The notes under the pieces are model-generated. The model searched no databases and was not told the DNA's origin. It saw nothing but the letters and a program-made list of their open reading frames with translations. Of a stretch of DNA of 16,427 bases, positions 1 through 9,032 are shown in pieces. The position numbers and the translations under genes were made by a program. The DNA is from JBCBWG01 sp964579305 (lineage in GTDB: Bacteria > Pseudomonadota > Alphaproteobacteria > Rhizobiales > Hyphomicrobiaceae): positions 1-16,427 of the forward strand of contig CAZOGY010000083.1 of the NCBI GenBank assembly GCA_964579305.1. Reading direction: 5' to 3'. Numbering within the stretch: position 1 is the first letter of the stretch; each line of letters opens with the position of its first letter.

Positions 1-18
1 GGCCGCGCTGATGCCAGT

Positions 19-1209
19 TCACGGCTCGCGAAAGTCGCTATCCAGCTTGTCCTGGGCAACGCGCTTGCCGAGCGCCCATCGATGCACCTCTGATGGGCCA
101 TCATAGATCCGGAAGGCGCGCACATCCCTAAAAATCCGTTCCACAACGGTATCGCGCGTGAGACCGAGACCTCCAAGGATCTGCAGCGAACGATCGACAA
201 CGCGCATAATCGCTTCAGAGCAAAAGACTTTGGCGATCGAGCTCTCCGACGACGCGCGTCCGCCTTGATCCAGCACCCATGCGCATTGCCAGATCATCAG
301 CCGCGCGGCGCGAATATCCATCACGTTGTCGGCAAGCATGAACGAAACGCCCTCGTGTGCCGATAACGGCTGGCCAAACGCATGGCGTTCGCGGGCGTAG
401 GCTGCCGCAATATCGTGGGCGCGCTTCGCCGAACCAAGCCACCGCATACAGTGCGTCAGGCGAGCCGGCGCCAAGCGGACTTGCGCATACTTATAGCCTT
501 CGCCGACCGCGCCCAGAACGTCATCGCCAGAAACGCGCAAGTCTTTGATATCAATGACCGCATGCCCGCCCATGAACGAGGAATCGATCGTGTCCAGGGT
601 CCGCGAAATCTGAAAACCGGGATGGGGCAGATCAACCAAAAACATGGTTGCATCGTGTGGCTCATCACCGGTCCGCGCCATCACGATTGCAAAAGCGGCA
701 CCTTCGGCGCCCGTAATCAGCCATTTGCGGCCATTGATGACCCACCCGTTCCCGTCCGGAACCGCGCGGGTTTTCAGCATGGCGGGGTCGGAGCCGGCCC
801 CACCGTCGGGCTCTGTCATAGCAAAGCATGACCTCACCTCCGCGCGCGCCAGCGGGGCCAGGTATTTTTCACGATGCGCGGGTGTCGCAATCACATCCAG
901 CATGTGGATGTTACCCTCGTCGGGCGCCTGGCAGTGGATCGCAGCCGGCCCCAGCATCGAGTAACCGGCCGCCTCGAATGCAACGGCCTTGCCGCGATGG
1001 TCGAGCCCAAAACCACCGAACGCCTCCGGCGCATGCAGCGATTTCAGGCCCGCCGCCTCGGCTTTGGCATTCAAATCGCGCCGTAAGTCGTCGCTTGGGC
1101 CATGCGCGCCCCATCGCGGATCGCTCTCGAACGGGATCACATCATCGCGCACGAACGCATCGATCCGCGCTTTCAGTTCCTTGAGGTGGGACGGCAAGGC
1201 AAAGTCCAT
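19..1209 (-). CDS. Acyl-CoA dehydrogenase family protein (ACAD10/11-like)
   Basis: 396 aa, a full-length acyl-CoA dehydrogenase. The family is FAD-dependent and introduces the alpha-beta double bond into acyl-CoA thioesters, passing electrons to electron-transfer flavoprotein. Visible features are an N-terminal helical domain (about 1-125), the flavin/substrate motif CFAMTEPDGGAGS (128-140), the beta-domain stretch NGRKWLITGA (159-168), the C-terminal helical domain with ARERHAFGQPLS (272-283), and the end block YDGPSEVHRWALGKR (369-383). In the YEGT-type block of medium-chain enzymes the catalytic base is Glu; here that place is Asp370, as I recall for the ACAD10/11 group. The start is the ATG at 1209-1207: homology begins there and a GGGAGAGA ribosome site lies just upstream, so an in-frame extension to 1299 is rejected. 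It is divergent from the Ldh2-type gene across 179 bp. Family is certain; substrate is unknown. Confidence 0.93.
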   Translation of the reverse strand: MDFALPSHLKELKARIDAFVRDDVIPFESDPRWGAHGPSDDLRRDLNAKAEAAGLKSLHAPEAFGGFGLDHRGKAVAFEAAGYSMLGPAAIHCQAPDEGNIHMLDVIATPAHREKYLAPLARAEVRSCFAMTEPDGGAGSDPAMLKTRAVPDGNGWVINGRKWLITGAEGAAFAIVMARTGDEPHDATMFLVDLPHPGFQISRTLDTIDSSFMGGHAVIDIKDLRVSGDDVLGAVGEGYKYAQVRLAPARLTHCMRWLGSAKRAHDIAAAYARERHAFGQPLSAHEGVSFMLADNVMDIRAARLMIWQCAWVLDQGGRASSESSIAKVFCSEAIMRVVDRSLQILGGLGLTRDTVVERIFRDVRAFRIYDGPSEVHRWALGKRVAQDKLDSDFREP

Positions 1210-1388
1210 CGGCGCTCTCTCCCAAAGAGTATGGCGTCGTGCGCCGAGCCCGCTGCACCGTTTGTCAAGCGTGCTTCCAGCCCAGTGCTGCGACATCAAG
1301 CGATTTTCTCGATCGCCACACTAGGCAGTCGGGCGCCTTTCAGCCAGCATGTCCGCCAAACAAGACAACAAGCTTGGAGGAACGCCCG

Positions 1389-2483
1389 ATGGTGACGGTC
1401 AGCGCCGATGCGCTTAGCGATTTGGTGCGGGATGTGTTTGTGGCGGCTGGGTGTTCGCAGGCCGAAGGGGCCCGGCTTGGCCGATCGCTCGTAGGCGCCA
1501 ACCTTGCAGGTCACGACAGCCACGGCGTTGTCCGCGTCCCGCGCTATCTGGAATGGAAATCGAGCGGGGCTATTATCGCAGATCAAACCATTGCCGTGAT
1601 TAAGGAGACACCGGTTCTGGCCGTGGTCGACGCCCAATATGGGTTTGGCCAGACGACGGCCCCCCAGGCGGTGGCGCTTGGCATCGAGAAATGCCGCGGC
1701 AACGGCCTGTCGATGGTGGCCATGCGCAATTCAGGCCACGTTGGCCGCGTGGGAGAGTGGGCGGAGATCGCCGCTGACGCAGGTTTGGTCTCGATCCATC
1801 ACGTGAATGCGCCGGCAAGCTTGCTCGTTGCCCCGTTCGGCGCGCGCGAAGCGCGTTACTCAACCGCGCCCTACGCCTGCGGAATTCCGCGCTCTGGCGG
1901 TGACCACCTGATCCTCGACTTCGCAACCTCAGTGGTTGCAGAAGGCAAGGTTTTGGTCGCCAGCCAGGGCGGCAAACCGCTTCCGGCCCATGCGCTCGTG
2001 TCAGGCGAAGGCGAGATCGGCGGCGACCCGCGGTATCTCTATGGAGATTACGCGCCGGACGGTCCGCGCGATTATCGCAACGGCAACGGCGCGATCCGTG
2101 CGATGGGCGATCACAAGGGCTCCGGCCTCGCATTCATGGTGGAGATCCTTGGCGGTTCGCTGACCGGAACGGGCGCGCCCGACCCAGAGCGGCCACGCTG
2201 GGCCAACGGCATGCTGTCGATCTACATTGATCCCAATGTGCTGGACCCCGACGGATTTTTCCCAGCTGACGTGTCGCGCTATCTCGCTTACTTCAAATCC
2301 GCCCGTCCAATCGACGAGGGTGGCGAAGTTCTCTATCCAGGCGAGCCGGAACGGCGCATGCGTGAACAAAGGCGCGCGGAGGGCTTGCCGATCCCTGAGC
2401 AGACCTGGACTGCAATCCGCAATGCTGCCTTGGCGCAAGGCCTGGATGCTGCGCGGATCGATGAGATCGTCGTATCTGCGTGA
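1389..2483 (+). CDS. Ldh2/malate-L-lactate dehydrogenase family oxidoreductase (HcxB/YbiC-like)
   Basis: 364 aa. Members of this family are NAD(P)-dependent reductases/dehydrogenases of 2-hydroxy or cyclic imino acids (malate, L-lactate, ureidoglycolate, piperideine-2-carboxylate) and do not share the classical Rossmann lactate-dehydrogenase fold. Family motifs are GHDSHGVVRVPRYLE (41-55, with the conserved GHDSHG), YGFGQTTAPQA (84-94), NSGHVGRVGEW (114-124, containing a conserved His), YSTAPYACGIP (157-167) and AMGDHKGSGLAFMVEILGG (238-256). Length matches the family. The C-terminal part, with PGEPERRMREQRR (317-329) and GLPIPEQTW (332-340), recalls E. coli YbiC (hydroxycarboxylate dehydrogenase B). 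The start is the ATG at 1389, with GGAGG at 1376-1380, 8 nt upstream; the 50 in-frame codons upstream look non-homologous. Substrate cannot be read from sequence. The neighbouring divergent acyl-CoA dehydrogenase hints at carboxylic acid catabolism, which is inference. Confidence 0.9.
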   Translation: MVTVSADALSDLVRDVFVAAGCSQAEGARLGRSLVGANLAGHDSHGVVRVPRYLEWKSSGAIIADQTIAVIKETPVLAVVDAQYGFGQTTAPQAVALGIEKCRGNGLSMVAMRNSGHVGRVGEWAEIAADAGLVSIHHVNAPASLLVAPFGAREARYSTAPYACGIPRSGGDHLILDFATSVVAEGKVLVASQGGKPLPAHALVSGEGEIGGDPRYLYGDYAPDGPRDYRNGNGAIRAMGDHKGSGLAFMVEILGGSLTGTGAPDPERPRWANGMLSIYIDPNVLDPDGFFPADVSRYLAYFKSARPIDEGGEVLYPGEPERRMREQRRAEGLPIPEQTWTAIRNAALAQGLDAARIDEIVVSA

Positions 2484-2512
2484 TGGGTGGCCGCGGCCGG
2501 TCGCGCCGGACA

Positions 2513-2530
2513 GTCAAAAGCGCCTTTGAC
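2513..2530. terminator. Small hairpin between two convergent genes
   Basis: The 92-bp gap between the convergent Ldh2-type gene (ends 2483) and the mocA-like gene (ends 2576) contains the perfect stem GTCAAA (2513-2518) / TTTGAC (2525-2530) with a 6-nt loop. A 10-bp palindrome GGCCGCGGCC lies just before it, near 2489-2498. There is no clear T run on either side, so this is at best a weak bidirectional terminator. Confidence 0.3.
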
Positions 2531-2575
2531 AACCACTCGCCAAAGCCGCGCAAAACCCTACGACGTTTCAACGGT

Positions 2576-3214
2576 TCAGGCACAGCCGCCGCCTCTTCGG
2601 CCCGCAAGCGACTGAGGGGTATCGAAATCGGCCAGTTGGCGCTGATCTGCGACTGGAACCGGGCAGACACGGTCGGCATGGCGCGCAATCAATGGCTTTG
2701 CGCCCATGTCCCCGGTGAGCGCCGATAATGCCGGCAACAGGTCCGGTGGCCACACGACAGGCGTGCGCTGTTTCCCGTCCGCCGTCTGCGGGAAAACAAT
2801 CGCCTGTCCCGCACCCGCTTGGTACGTGTGCACCAGCGCTTTCAGCAATTCGACGCCAAGATCGGGCATATCGCCCTGGACGATCATGGCGCCATGGCCT
2901 GGCGCAACAGCGCCGATCCCAACCGCGACGGACGTCGCCAGCCCGCTTGCGAAGTCGCGATTGTGAACGAGCGCGTCGACCACATCGCCAAGAACCGCAC
3001 CAACCGCTTCGGCCTCATGACCGGTGACCGCGATCAGGCGATGGTGGGGAAGCGCGGTTCGCAACGTCTGGGCGACCCGGCGGACCATCGCTTCGCCATC
3101 GATGTCGGTGAGCAGCTTGTTCTTGTCCCCAAACCGCCGCGACATGCCAGCAGCAAGCAACACGATATCGAGCCCTTGCGCAGCCGCGCTCAAACCTTGC
3201 GCAGCCGCGCTCAA
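2576..3214 (-). CDS. MocA-like molybdenum cofactor cytidylyltransferase (NTP transferase)
   Basis: 212 aa from a TTG start. It belongs to the MobA/MocA nucleotidyltransferase family, which attaches a nucleotide to molybdopterin. The P-loop-like motif LAAGMSRRFGDKNKLL (20-35) is of the LAAG type typical of MocA (CTP) and not the LAGG type of MobA (GTP). Other matches are QGDMPDL (113-119, metal-binding Asp), GDMGAK (168-173) and DFDTP (196-200). MCD-loaded cofactor serves the xanthine dehydrogenase/aerobic CO dehydrogenase family. The gene overlaps the end of xdhC: TTG at 3214-3212 overlaps the xdhC stop TGA at 3213-3211, implying translational coupling. Its first 15 residues are a duplicated seven-residue unit (SAAAQGL twice), caused by a 21-bp tandem repeat, so a second TTG at 3193-3191 is an equally usable start. 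No ATG is available before the core fold begins. Family confident, nucleotide choice inferred. Confidence 0.87.
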   Translation of the reverse strand: MSAAAQGLSAAAQGLDIVLLAAGMSRRFGDKNKLLTDIDGEAMVRRVAQTLRTALPHHRLIAVTGHEAEAVGAVLGDVVDALVHNRDFASGLATSVAVGIGAVAPGHGAMIVQGDMPDLGVELLKALVHTYQAGAGQAIVFPQTADGKQRTPVVWPPDLLPALSALTGDMGAKPLIARHADRVCPVPVADQRQLADFDTPQSLAGRRGGGCA

Positions 3215-3215
3215 A
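3174..3215. repeat. Perfect 21-bp tandem duplication at the xdhC/mocA junction
   Basis: Positions 3174-3194 and 3195-3215 are identical, head to tail. The unit contains the TTTGA overlap, that is, the xdhC stop and mocA-like TTG start. The duplication is in frame for the downstream gene and adds seven residues to its N-terminus, while leaving a complete stop/start overlap in each copy. Confidence 0.95.
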
Positions 3216-4272
3216 GGTCGTGGCCTGCCGTGATGGGGCGATCGGCATGTTTCGCGCCGCGCACGGCCAAGATCACCTCGGCCATGATACCAATCGCGAT
3301 CTCAGCGGGCGATTGCGCCCCGATATCAAGGCCGATCGGGCATTTGATCCGGCCAATCTGGGCACTTGAGAAGCCTGCATCCTTGAGCCGGCCCACACGC
3401 TTTTCATGGTTCCGGCGCGAGCCGAGCGCGCCAATGTAAAGACAGTCCGATGCCATCGCGATCTTGAGTGCCTCGTCGTCGATGTGTTCGACATGCGCGA
3501 CCACCACAAGCGCCGTATAGGCATCAAGTCCAAGCGCCGGCAGCGCGTCTTGCGGCCATTCCGCATGCACCTTGACATCGCCAAAGCGCTCCTGATTGGC
3601 GAACGCGGTGCGGGGGTCGACCACGACAATCTCGTAGCCAGCGAGCCGGGCGATCTGGGCAAAAAGCTGCGCGATATGCGTTGCGCCGATCACGATACAC
3701 CGCGCTGGCGGCAGCAGCGCCTGGAAGAACACGGGCGAAGTTCCCGTCTCAACCAACTCGCTCTTCCCGCTGCGGAAGCGTTGAGCCACGTGCGCGGGCA
3801 AATCGGGATCGTCTTGCGTGAAAAGCGTCCGCGTCCCGCGTTCCAAGTCGGTCGCAATGACAAGGCCATGCCGCCGGTCTTGGGCGCTCAACGCCCGCGT
3901 GATGGCCTCAGCTCCCGGCCCATCAGCAGCAATCTGCTCGATATAGACAGCGATCTCGCCGCCGCAGGGAAGGCCGACACCCCAGGCCGTATCATCGCTC
4001 ACGCCGAACGTCAGGCGCTGTGGCTTGCCGTCGCTCAGGACGTCTTCGGCCGCAACCAGAACTTCGCCTTCCACACAGCCGCCCGAGACCGAACCATGGA
4101 ATTGGCCATCTTCGGCGATCACCATTTGCCCGCCGATCGGGACCGGTGCCGAGCCCCAGGTGTGGACGACCGTCGCCAAGGCGATGCGACCATCGCGCGT
4201 CAGCCAGTCCGCCGCAGCCGCCATCGCCGACCGGGTGGCAGCCGCATCGGCGGTCTTTCCAGGATCACTCAT
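3211..4272 (-). CDS. xdhC: XdhC/CoxI family protein, molybdenum hydroxylase maturation factor
   Basis: 353 aa. XdhC proteins bind molybdenum cofactor, promote its sulfuration and deliver it to xanthine-dehydrogenase-type enzymes. The N-terminal XdhC/CoxI domain carries TWGSAPVPIGGQM (38-50), SVSGGCVEGEV (61-71, conserved Cys66) and GLPCGG (100-105, Cys103). The C-terminal Rossmann-like domain carries IVIGATHIAQLFAQIARLAG (193-212), VVVDPR (216-221), HVEHIDDEAL (260-269), IGALGSRRNHEKRVGRL (280-296) and GLDIGAQSPAEIAIGI (314-329). Length is full for the two-domain form. The start is the ATG at 4272-4270, with GGAGA 7 nt upstream; an in-frame reading back to 4569 gives 99 residues with no family resemblance. 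It is followed directly by the overlapping mocA-like gene. No xdhA/xdhB or coxL/M/S is in the window, so the client enzyme must be encoded elsewhere. Confidence 0.92.
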   Translation of the reverse strand: MSDPGKTADAAATRSAMAAAADWLTRDGRIALATVVHTWGSAPVPIGGQMVIAEDGQFHGSVSGGCVEGEVLVAAEDVLSDGKPQRLTFGVSDDTAWGVGLPCGGEIAVYIEQIAADGPGAEAITRALSAQDRRHGLVIATDLERGTRTLFTQDDPDLPAHVAQRFRSGKSELVETGTSPVFFQALLPPARCIVIGATHIAQLFAQIARLAGYEIVVVDPRTAFANQERFGDVKVHAEWPQDALPALGLDAYTALVVVAHVEHIDDEALKIAMASDCLYIGALGSRRNHEKRVGRLKDAGFSSAQIGRIKCPIGLDIGAQSPAEIAIGIMAEVILAVRGAKHADRPITAGHDL

Positions 4273-4693
4273 CGCTTGGTCTCCGCGTCTTGAAGGGCGG
4301 GCGCGCGCTTGCGGGGACGTTCCCCATGCGGGCGGCATCGTGTCAGCCACACTAGCATCCCGGCGCGATCGGTGCCCAGGCATCGCCGCTGCGCGTTGCG
4401 GCGCTACGCAATTTCGTCGCCCAGCAGTTTGCCACGCCTGTTCGATGGGCCATTGCTCCACGAATAGAAAAGTGCAAAATTCGCATAATATGCTATTTTT
4501 AGAGTTCTTGTGGTGTTGGGTGTATGGGCGCGCCACCGCGCCTGTCTTGTGGATGCCTGGGATCAGCAACCTTTGCGGGTTGAGAACGCAACCGAATCGG
4601 TTGGTTAAGGGAATGGGCGTTCTGCGGGCGGTGCGGTGGCGAGCGTCATGATTCTGTCATGTCCGCGCCAGTCGAATCAGCTGTTGTGTAGGA
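4273..4693. other. Divergent intergenic region between xdhC and the nuclease gene
   Basis: This 421-bp stretch has no convincing gene. It contains an AT-rich segment around 4462-4505 with the odd palindrome GCATAATATGC (4483-4493), a hairpin GGCGCG/CGCGCC (4527-4542), and a 13-bp odd palindrome AACCGAATCGGTT (4590-4602) centred on a GAATC site. Further GANTC sites occur at 4650-4654 and 4674-4678. It must hold promoters for both divergent units, but I could not fix a convincing -35/-10 pair. The AT-rich palindrome is the best operator candidate. Confidence 0.5.
4590..4602. promoter_or_regulatory. Palindrome with embedded GANTC site upstream of the nuclease gene
   Basis: Arms AACCGA (4590-4595) and TCGGTT (4597-4602) flank a single A, so the centre reads GAATC, the CcrM-type recognition sequence. 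It lies about 90 bp upstream of the nuclease ATG. The site could be a methylation-sensitive operator; no binding protein can be named. Confidence 0.3.
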
Positions 4694-5431
4694 ATGTTCA
4701 GTCAAGTGGATGTATCGCGAAGGCTGGCACCGCGTGTGATCGCGCAGTGTCTTGCCGCAGGCGTCGCGCTTCTGGTTCTGGCCGGTCTCACGGTCAGCAC
4801 GCCACAGGCCGGCAACAAGGTCTCGCAGGTCGCCGAAATCTCGGGTCCGCCATCGGTGATCGACGGCGACACGATCGATATTGCTGGCGAGCGCATTCGG
4901 CTTGAGGGCATTGATGCGCCGGAACTGGCGCAGACCTGCGCCCTTGGAGCTGGCAAGGTATGGCGGGCGGGAAGGGCCGCAAAACGCGCCCTGGAACGGC
5001 TGACCCGCGGTCGCCATCTCAGATGCCAAGTTTTCCACCGCGATGGCTATGGCCGCCACGTCGCACAATGCATGGCCGATGGGAAAAACATCAACCAGCT
5101 TATGGTCTTGAACGGCCACGCCTGGGCATTCTTGAAGTACTCAAAGCGCTTTGCCGCTCAAGAGCGCGACGCCAGGCAGCGCAAAATCGGCGTTTGGGCG
5201 GCCCGTTGCGTGCGTGCCGTCGCTTACCGCCAAGGCAACTGGCTGGACCAGAGCGCGCGCGCTCCGGCGGGATGTCCAATCAAGGGCAATATCTCGCGGC
5301 GCGGTCGCATTTATCACATGCCCTGGGACCGTTGGTATGGCCGCACCAAGGTCGAGAAGGATCGTGGCGAACGCTGGTTTTGTTCCGAAGCCGAGGCGCA
5401 GGCAGCCGGTTGGCGTCCAGCGCTAGGCTGA
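4694..5431 (+). CDS. Thermonuclease (SNase-like) family protein with N-terminal membrane anchor
   Basis: 245 aa. Residues about 16-34 are hydrophobic after an Arg-containing N-terminus, so the protein is a signal-anchored or exported nuclease. The SNase-like domain spans about 55-170, with VIDGDTIDIAGERIRLEGIDAPE positions 55-77 and HRDGYGRHVAQCMADG (115-130). By family comparison the acidic metal ligands are Asp57 and Asp74, and the catalytic trio is Arg69, Glu77 and Arg121. All are present, so it is likely an active Ca-dependent DNA/RNA phosphodiesterase. Residues about 193-243 form an extra C-terminal module: GCPIKGNISRRGRIYHMPW (192-210), WYGRTKV (213-219), GERWFCSEAEAQAAGWRPA (224-242). 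This matches a small domain often attached to bacterial thermonucleases (I recall the name 'sunset domain'), with Cys193 and Cys229. The ATG at 4694 follows AGGA too closely for an ideal ribosome site; an in-frame GTG at 4706 is possible. Confidence 0.88.
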   Translation: MFSQVDVSRRLAPRVIAQCLAAGVALLVLAGLTVSTPQAGNKVSQVAEISGPPSVIDGDTIDIAGERIRLEGIDAPELAQTCALGAGKVWRAGRAAKRALERLTRGRHLRCQVFHRDGYGRHVAQCMADGKNINQLMVLNGHAWAFLKYSKRFAAQERDARQRKIGVWAARCVRAVAYRQGNWLDQSARAPAGCPIKGNISRRGRIYHMPWDRWYGRTKVEKDRGERWFCSEAEAQAAGWRPALG

Positions 5432-5565
5432 GGGCGGTGCGTGGCGCGCAACGGTGATGGATCGGCTGCGTCGGCTTGGACGGCAACGGCGCTGGACCAA
5501 TCCGTCCAGTCGCAGTGCGCGTTCGCTACACCTGAGCGGCAAGCCTGGCGGCCTTGGAGGAACAC
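5432..5565. other. Nuclease to flavoprotein spacer with competing hairpins
   Basis: Within this 134-bp gap TGGACGG (5477-5483) can pair with CCGTCCA (5502-5508), and CTGGAC (5492-5497) can pair with GTCCAG (5504-5509). The two stems are mutually exclusive. There is no T run, so a terminator is not supported. The two genes may or may not be cotranscribed. Confidence 0.3.
5556..5560 (+). promoter_or_regulatory. Ribosome binding site GGAGG that fixes a GTG start
   Basis: GGAGG sits 5 nt before the GTG at 5566. It lies inside the longer in-frame reading from a TTG at 5554, which argues that translation begins at 5566 and not at the TTG. Confidence 0.75.
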
Positions 5566-6159
5566 GTGGCGTGCACCAAAACCGCGATCGATTGGGACGC
5601 TGCGACCGCCGACCAGCTCACGGCGATCTGGGCGCACCTGACACGCGGTGCAGCAGACAAGAAATCGCCGTTCAATAGACCGGCCGTCGCGACGATTGGG
5701 GCCGATGGCGCGCCTGCAGTCCGCACCGTGGTGCTGCGATCAACCCAGCCGGGCCATCGGATCTTGGCGTTCCATACCGATGTTCGCAGCACCAAGGTCT
5801 CAGAATTGCGCGCTCGGCCGCAGCTGTGCTGGCATTTCTGGAACTCTGGCTTGAGCCTGCAATTGCGCATAAGCGCCGCCGCCGTATTGCACGCGCGCAA
5901 TGGCTTGGCGGAAGCGGCTTGGGCCAGCCTGCACGCCGGCAGCCGCGCCACGTACTGCCAAGCGATTGCGCCGGGCACCGAGCGTCAGACGCGGTCTTTG
6001 CCAGCGCCCACCAATGAGGCGGAGGGTTTTGAAAACTTCGTGGTGGTCGCAACCCAAGTCAGGGTGATCGAAGCGCTCGAACTTGCGCAGCCCGAACATG
6101 TGCGGGCGCAATTCACACACGACAATGGTGCGTGGTCACGCGTCTGGCTGGCGCCATGA
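5566..6159 (+). CDS. Pyridoxamine 5'-phosphate oxidase-like FMN-binding protein
   Basis: 197 aa from a GTG start with GGAGG 5 nt upstream. The split-barrel flavin fold of the PNPOx superfamily is seen in the order of motifs: SPFNRPAVATIGADGAPAVRTVVLR (about 34-58; RTVVLR is the FMN-phosphate strand), HTDVRSTKVSELRARP (70-85, equivalent to the FTNYxSRKGxEL block of PdxH), CWHFWNSGLSLQLRISAAAVL (88-108, the dimer/FMN strand), and the C-terminal WSRVWLAP (190-197, like the W..RLAP end of PdxH). It is shorter than, and diverges from, true PdxH (usually over 210 aa), and lacks the clean PLP-binding Arg/His block. It fits the Alr4036-type PNPOx-like group better than a pyridoxine-phosphate oxidase proper. 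Substrate unknown. It is convergent with gyrB, 233 bp away. Confidence 0.82.
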   Translation: MACTKTAIDWDAATADQLTAIWAHLTRGAADKKSPFNRPAVATIGADGAPAVRTVVLRSTQPGHRILAFHTDVRSTKVSELRARPQLCWHFWNSGLSLQLRISAAAVLHARNGLAEAAWASLHAGSRATYCQAIAPGTERQTRSLPAPTNEAEGFENFVVVATQVRVIEALELAQPEHVRAQFTHDNGAWSRVWLAP

Positions 6160-6222
6160 CCCGCGACACCGACACACGCCCTGCTGCCGCACAATGACGT
6201 GCGTGGACAAGCCCAACACCCA

Positions 6223-6281
6223 GAGCATGATCCGACCAAACGTGACCACACTTGCGGTCAAGTGGTCGGATCAAGATGCTC
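6223..6281. repeat. RIME/ABC-like palindromic intergenic element 1
   Basis: Arms GAGCATGATCCGACCA (6223-6238) and TGGTCGGATCAAGATGCTC (6263-6281) are complementary apart from a 3-nt bulge. A nested hairpin CACTTG-cggt-CAAGTG (6249-6264) lies inside, and the TGGTC arm can pair with GACCA at 6234-6238 or at 6244-6248. The GAGCATGATCCGA start and the mirrored GATGCTC end resemble the palindromic intergenic repeats dispersed in rhizobial genomes. The element lies at the convergent 3' ends of the flavoprotein gene and gyrB, where it may act as a terminator or mRNA stabiliser. Structure is seen; family is inferred. Confidence 0.65.
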
Positions 6282-6287
6282 GAGCAT
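6276..6287. repeat. Perfect 12-bp palindrome at the element junction
   Basis: ATGCTCGAGCAT reads the same on both strands. It joins the end of the first palindromic element (GATGCTC) to a new GAGCAT start, suggesting two abutting elements in head-to-tail arrangement. Confidence 0.7.
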
Positions 6288-6297
6288 GTCCGAAATA

Positions 6298-6364
6298 GAG
6301 CAATCTCATCCGATCTATGAACCGCAAAGCGACGCCGTAAGATCCGTATCATCGGATATGGCTC
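6298..6364. repeat. Palindromic intergenic element 2
   Basis: The left arm GAGCAATCTCATCCGAT (6298-6314) and right arm ATCGGATATGGCTC (6351-6364) pair as ATCCGAT/ATCGGAT and GAGC/GCTC with a bulge between. The GAGC...ATCCGA pattern repeats that of the first element, so the two probably belong to related families. It ends about 28 bp beyond the gyrB stop codon and is a plausible gyrB transcript end. Confidence 0.5.
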
Positions 6365-6392
6365 AAGCCCACGCAGGCTGGAGAAACGCTCT

Positions 6393-8849
<2,457 letters not shown>

Positions 8850-8982
8850 TTTTTGGTTTGTCCTTGTGGTCGAGTCACTTTCACCAAAACTAGCACGAAC
8901 CGGCACCGGAACGCGAATTTTCACAGCGCCGTTCGCATAGCCGAGTGATGAAATTTCTGCTGGTGTCTCAGTTACTTGTTTG

Positions 8983-9007
8983 GCCGGGTCTGGCGAGCGG
9001 ACCCGGC
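8983..9007. terminator. Perfect 8-bp stem-loop between recF and gyrB
   Basis: GCCGGGTC (8983-8990) and GACCCGGC (9000-9007) form a perfect GC-rich stem with a 9-nt loop, 26 bp beyond the recF stop codon. On the transcribed strand it is followed by CAAACAAG and not by a T run, so it may be a Rho-assisted or partial terminator, or a 3'-end stabiliser, separating recF from gyrB. Confidence 0.45.
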
Positions 9008-9032
9008 ATTGGAAATCTGCCCGAATGCTGCC

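Noticed and set aside
3174..3215. Frameshift or pseudogene at the mocA-like start
   Set aside because: The 21-bp duplication is a multiple of three and leaves both reading frames intact.
3406..4293. 295-codon open reading frame on the plus strand opposite xdhC
   Set aside because: It is antisense to a gene with clear family motifs, has no recognisable domain and reflects GC-rich codon bias leaving the opposite strand open.
4273..4569. 99-residue N-terminal extension of XdhC
   Set aside because: It has no family resemblance, and a good ribosome site (GGAGA) precedes the internal ATG at 4272.
5554..5565. TTG at 5554 as start of the flavoprotein gene
   Set aside because: The GGAGG ribosome site lies inside this reading and points to the GTG at 5566.
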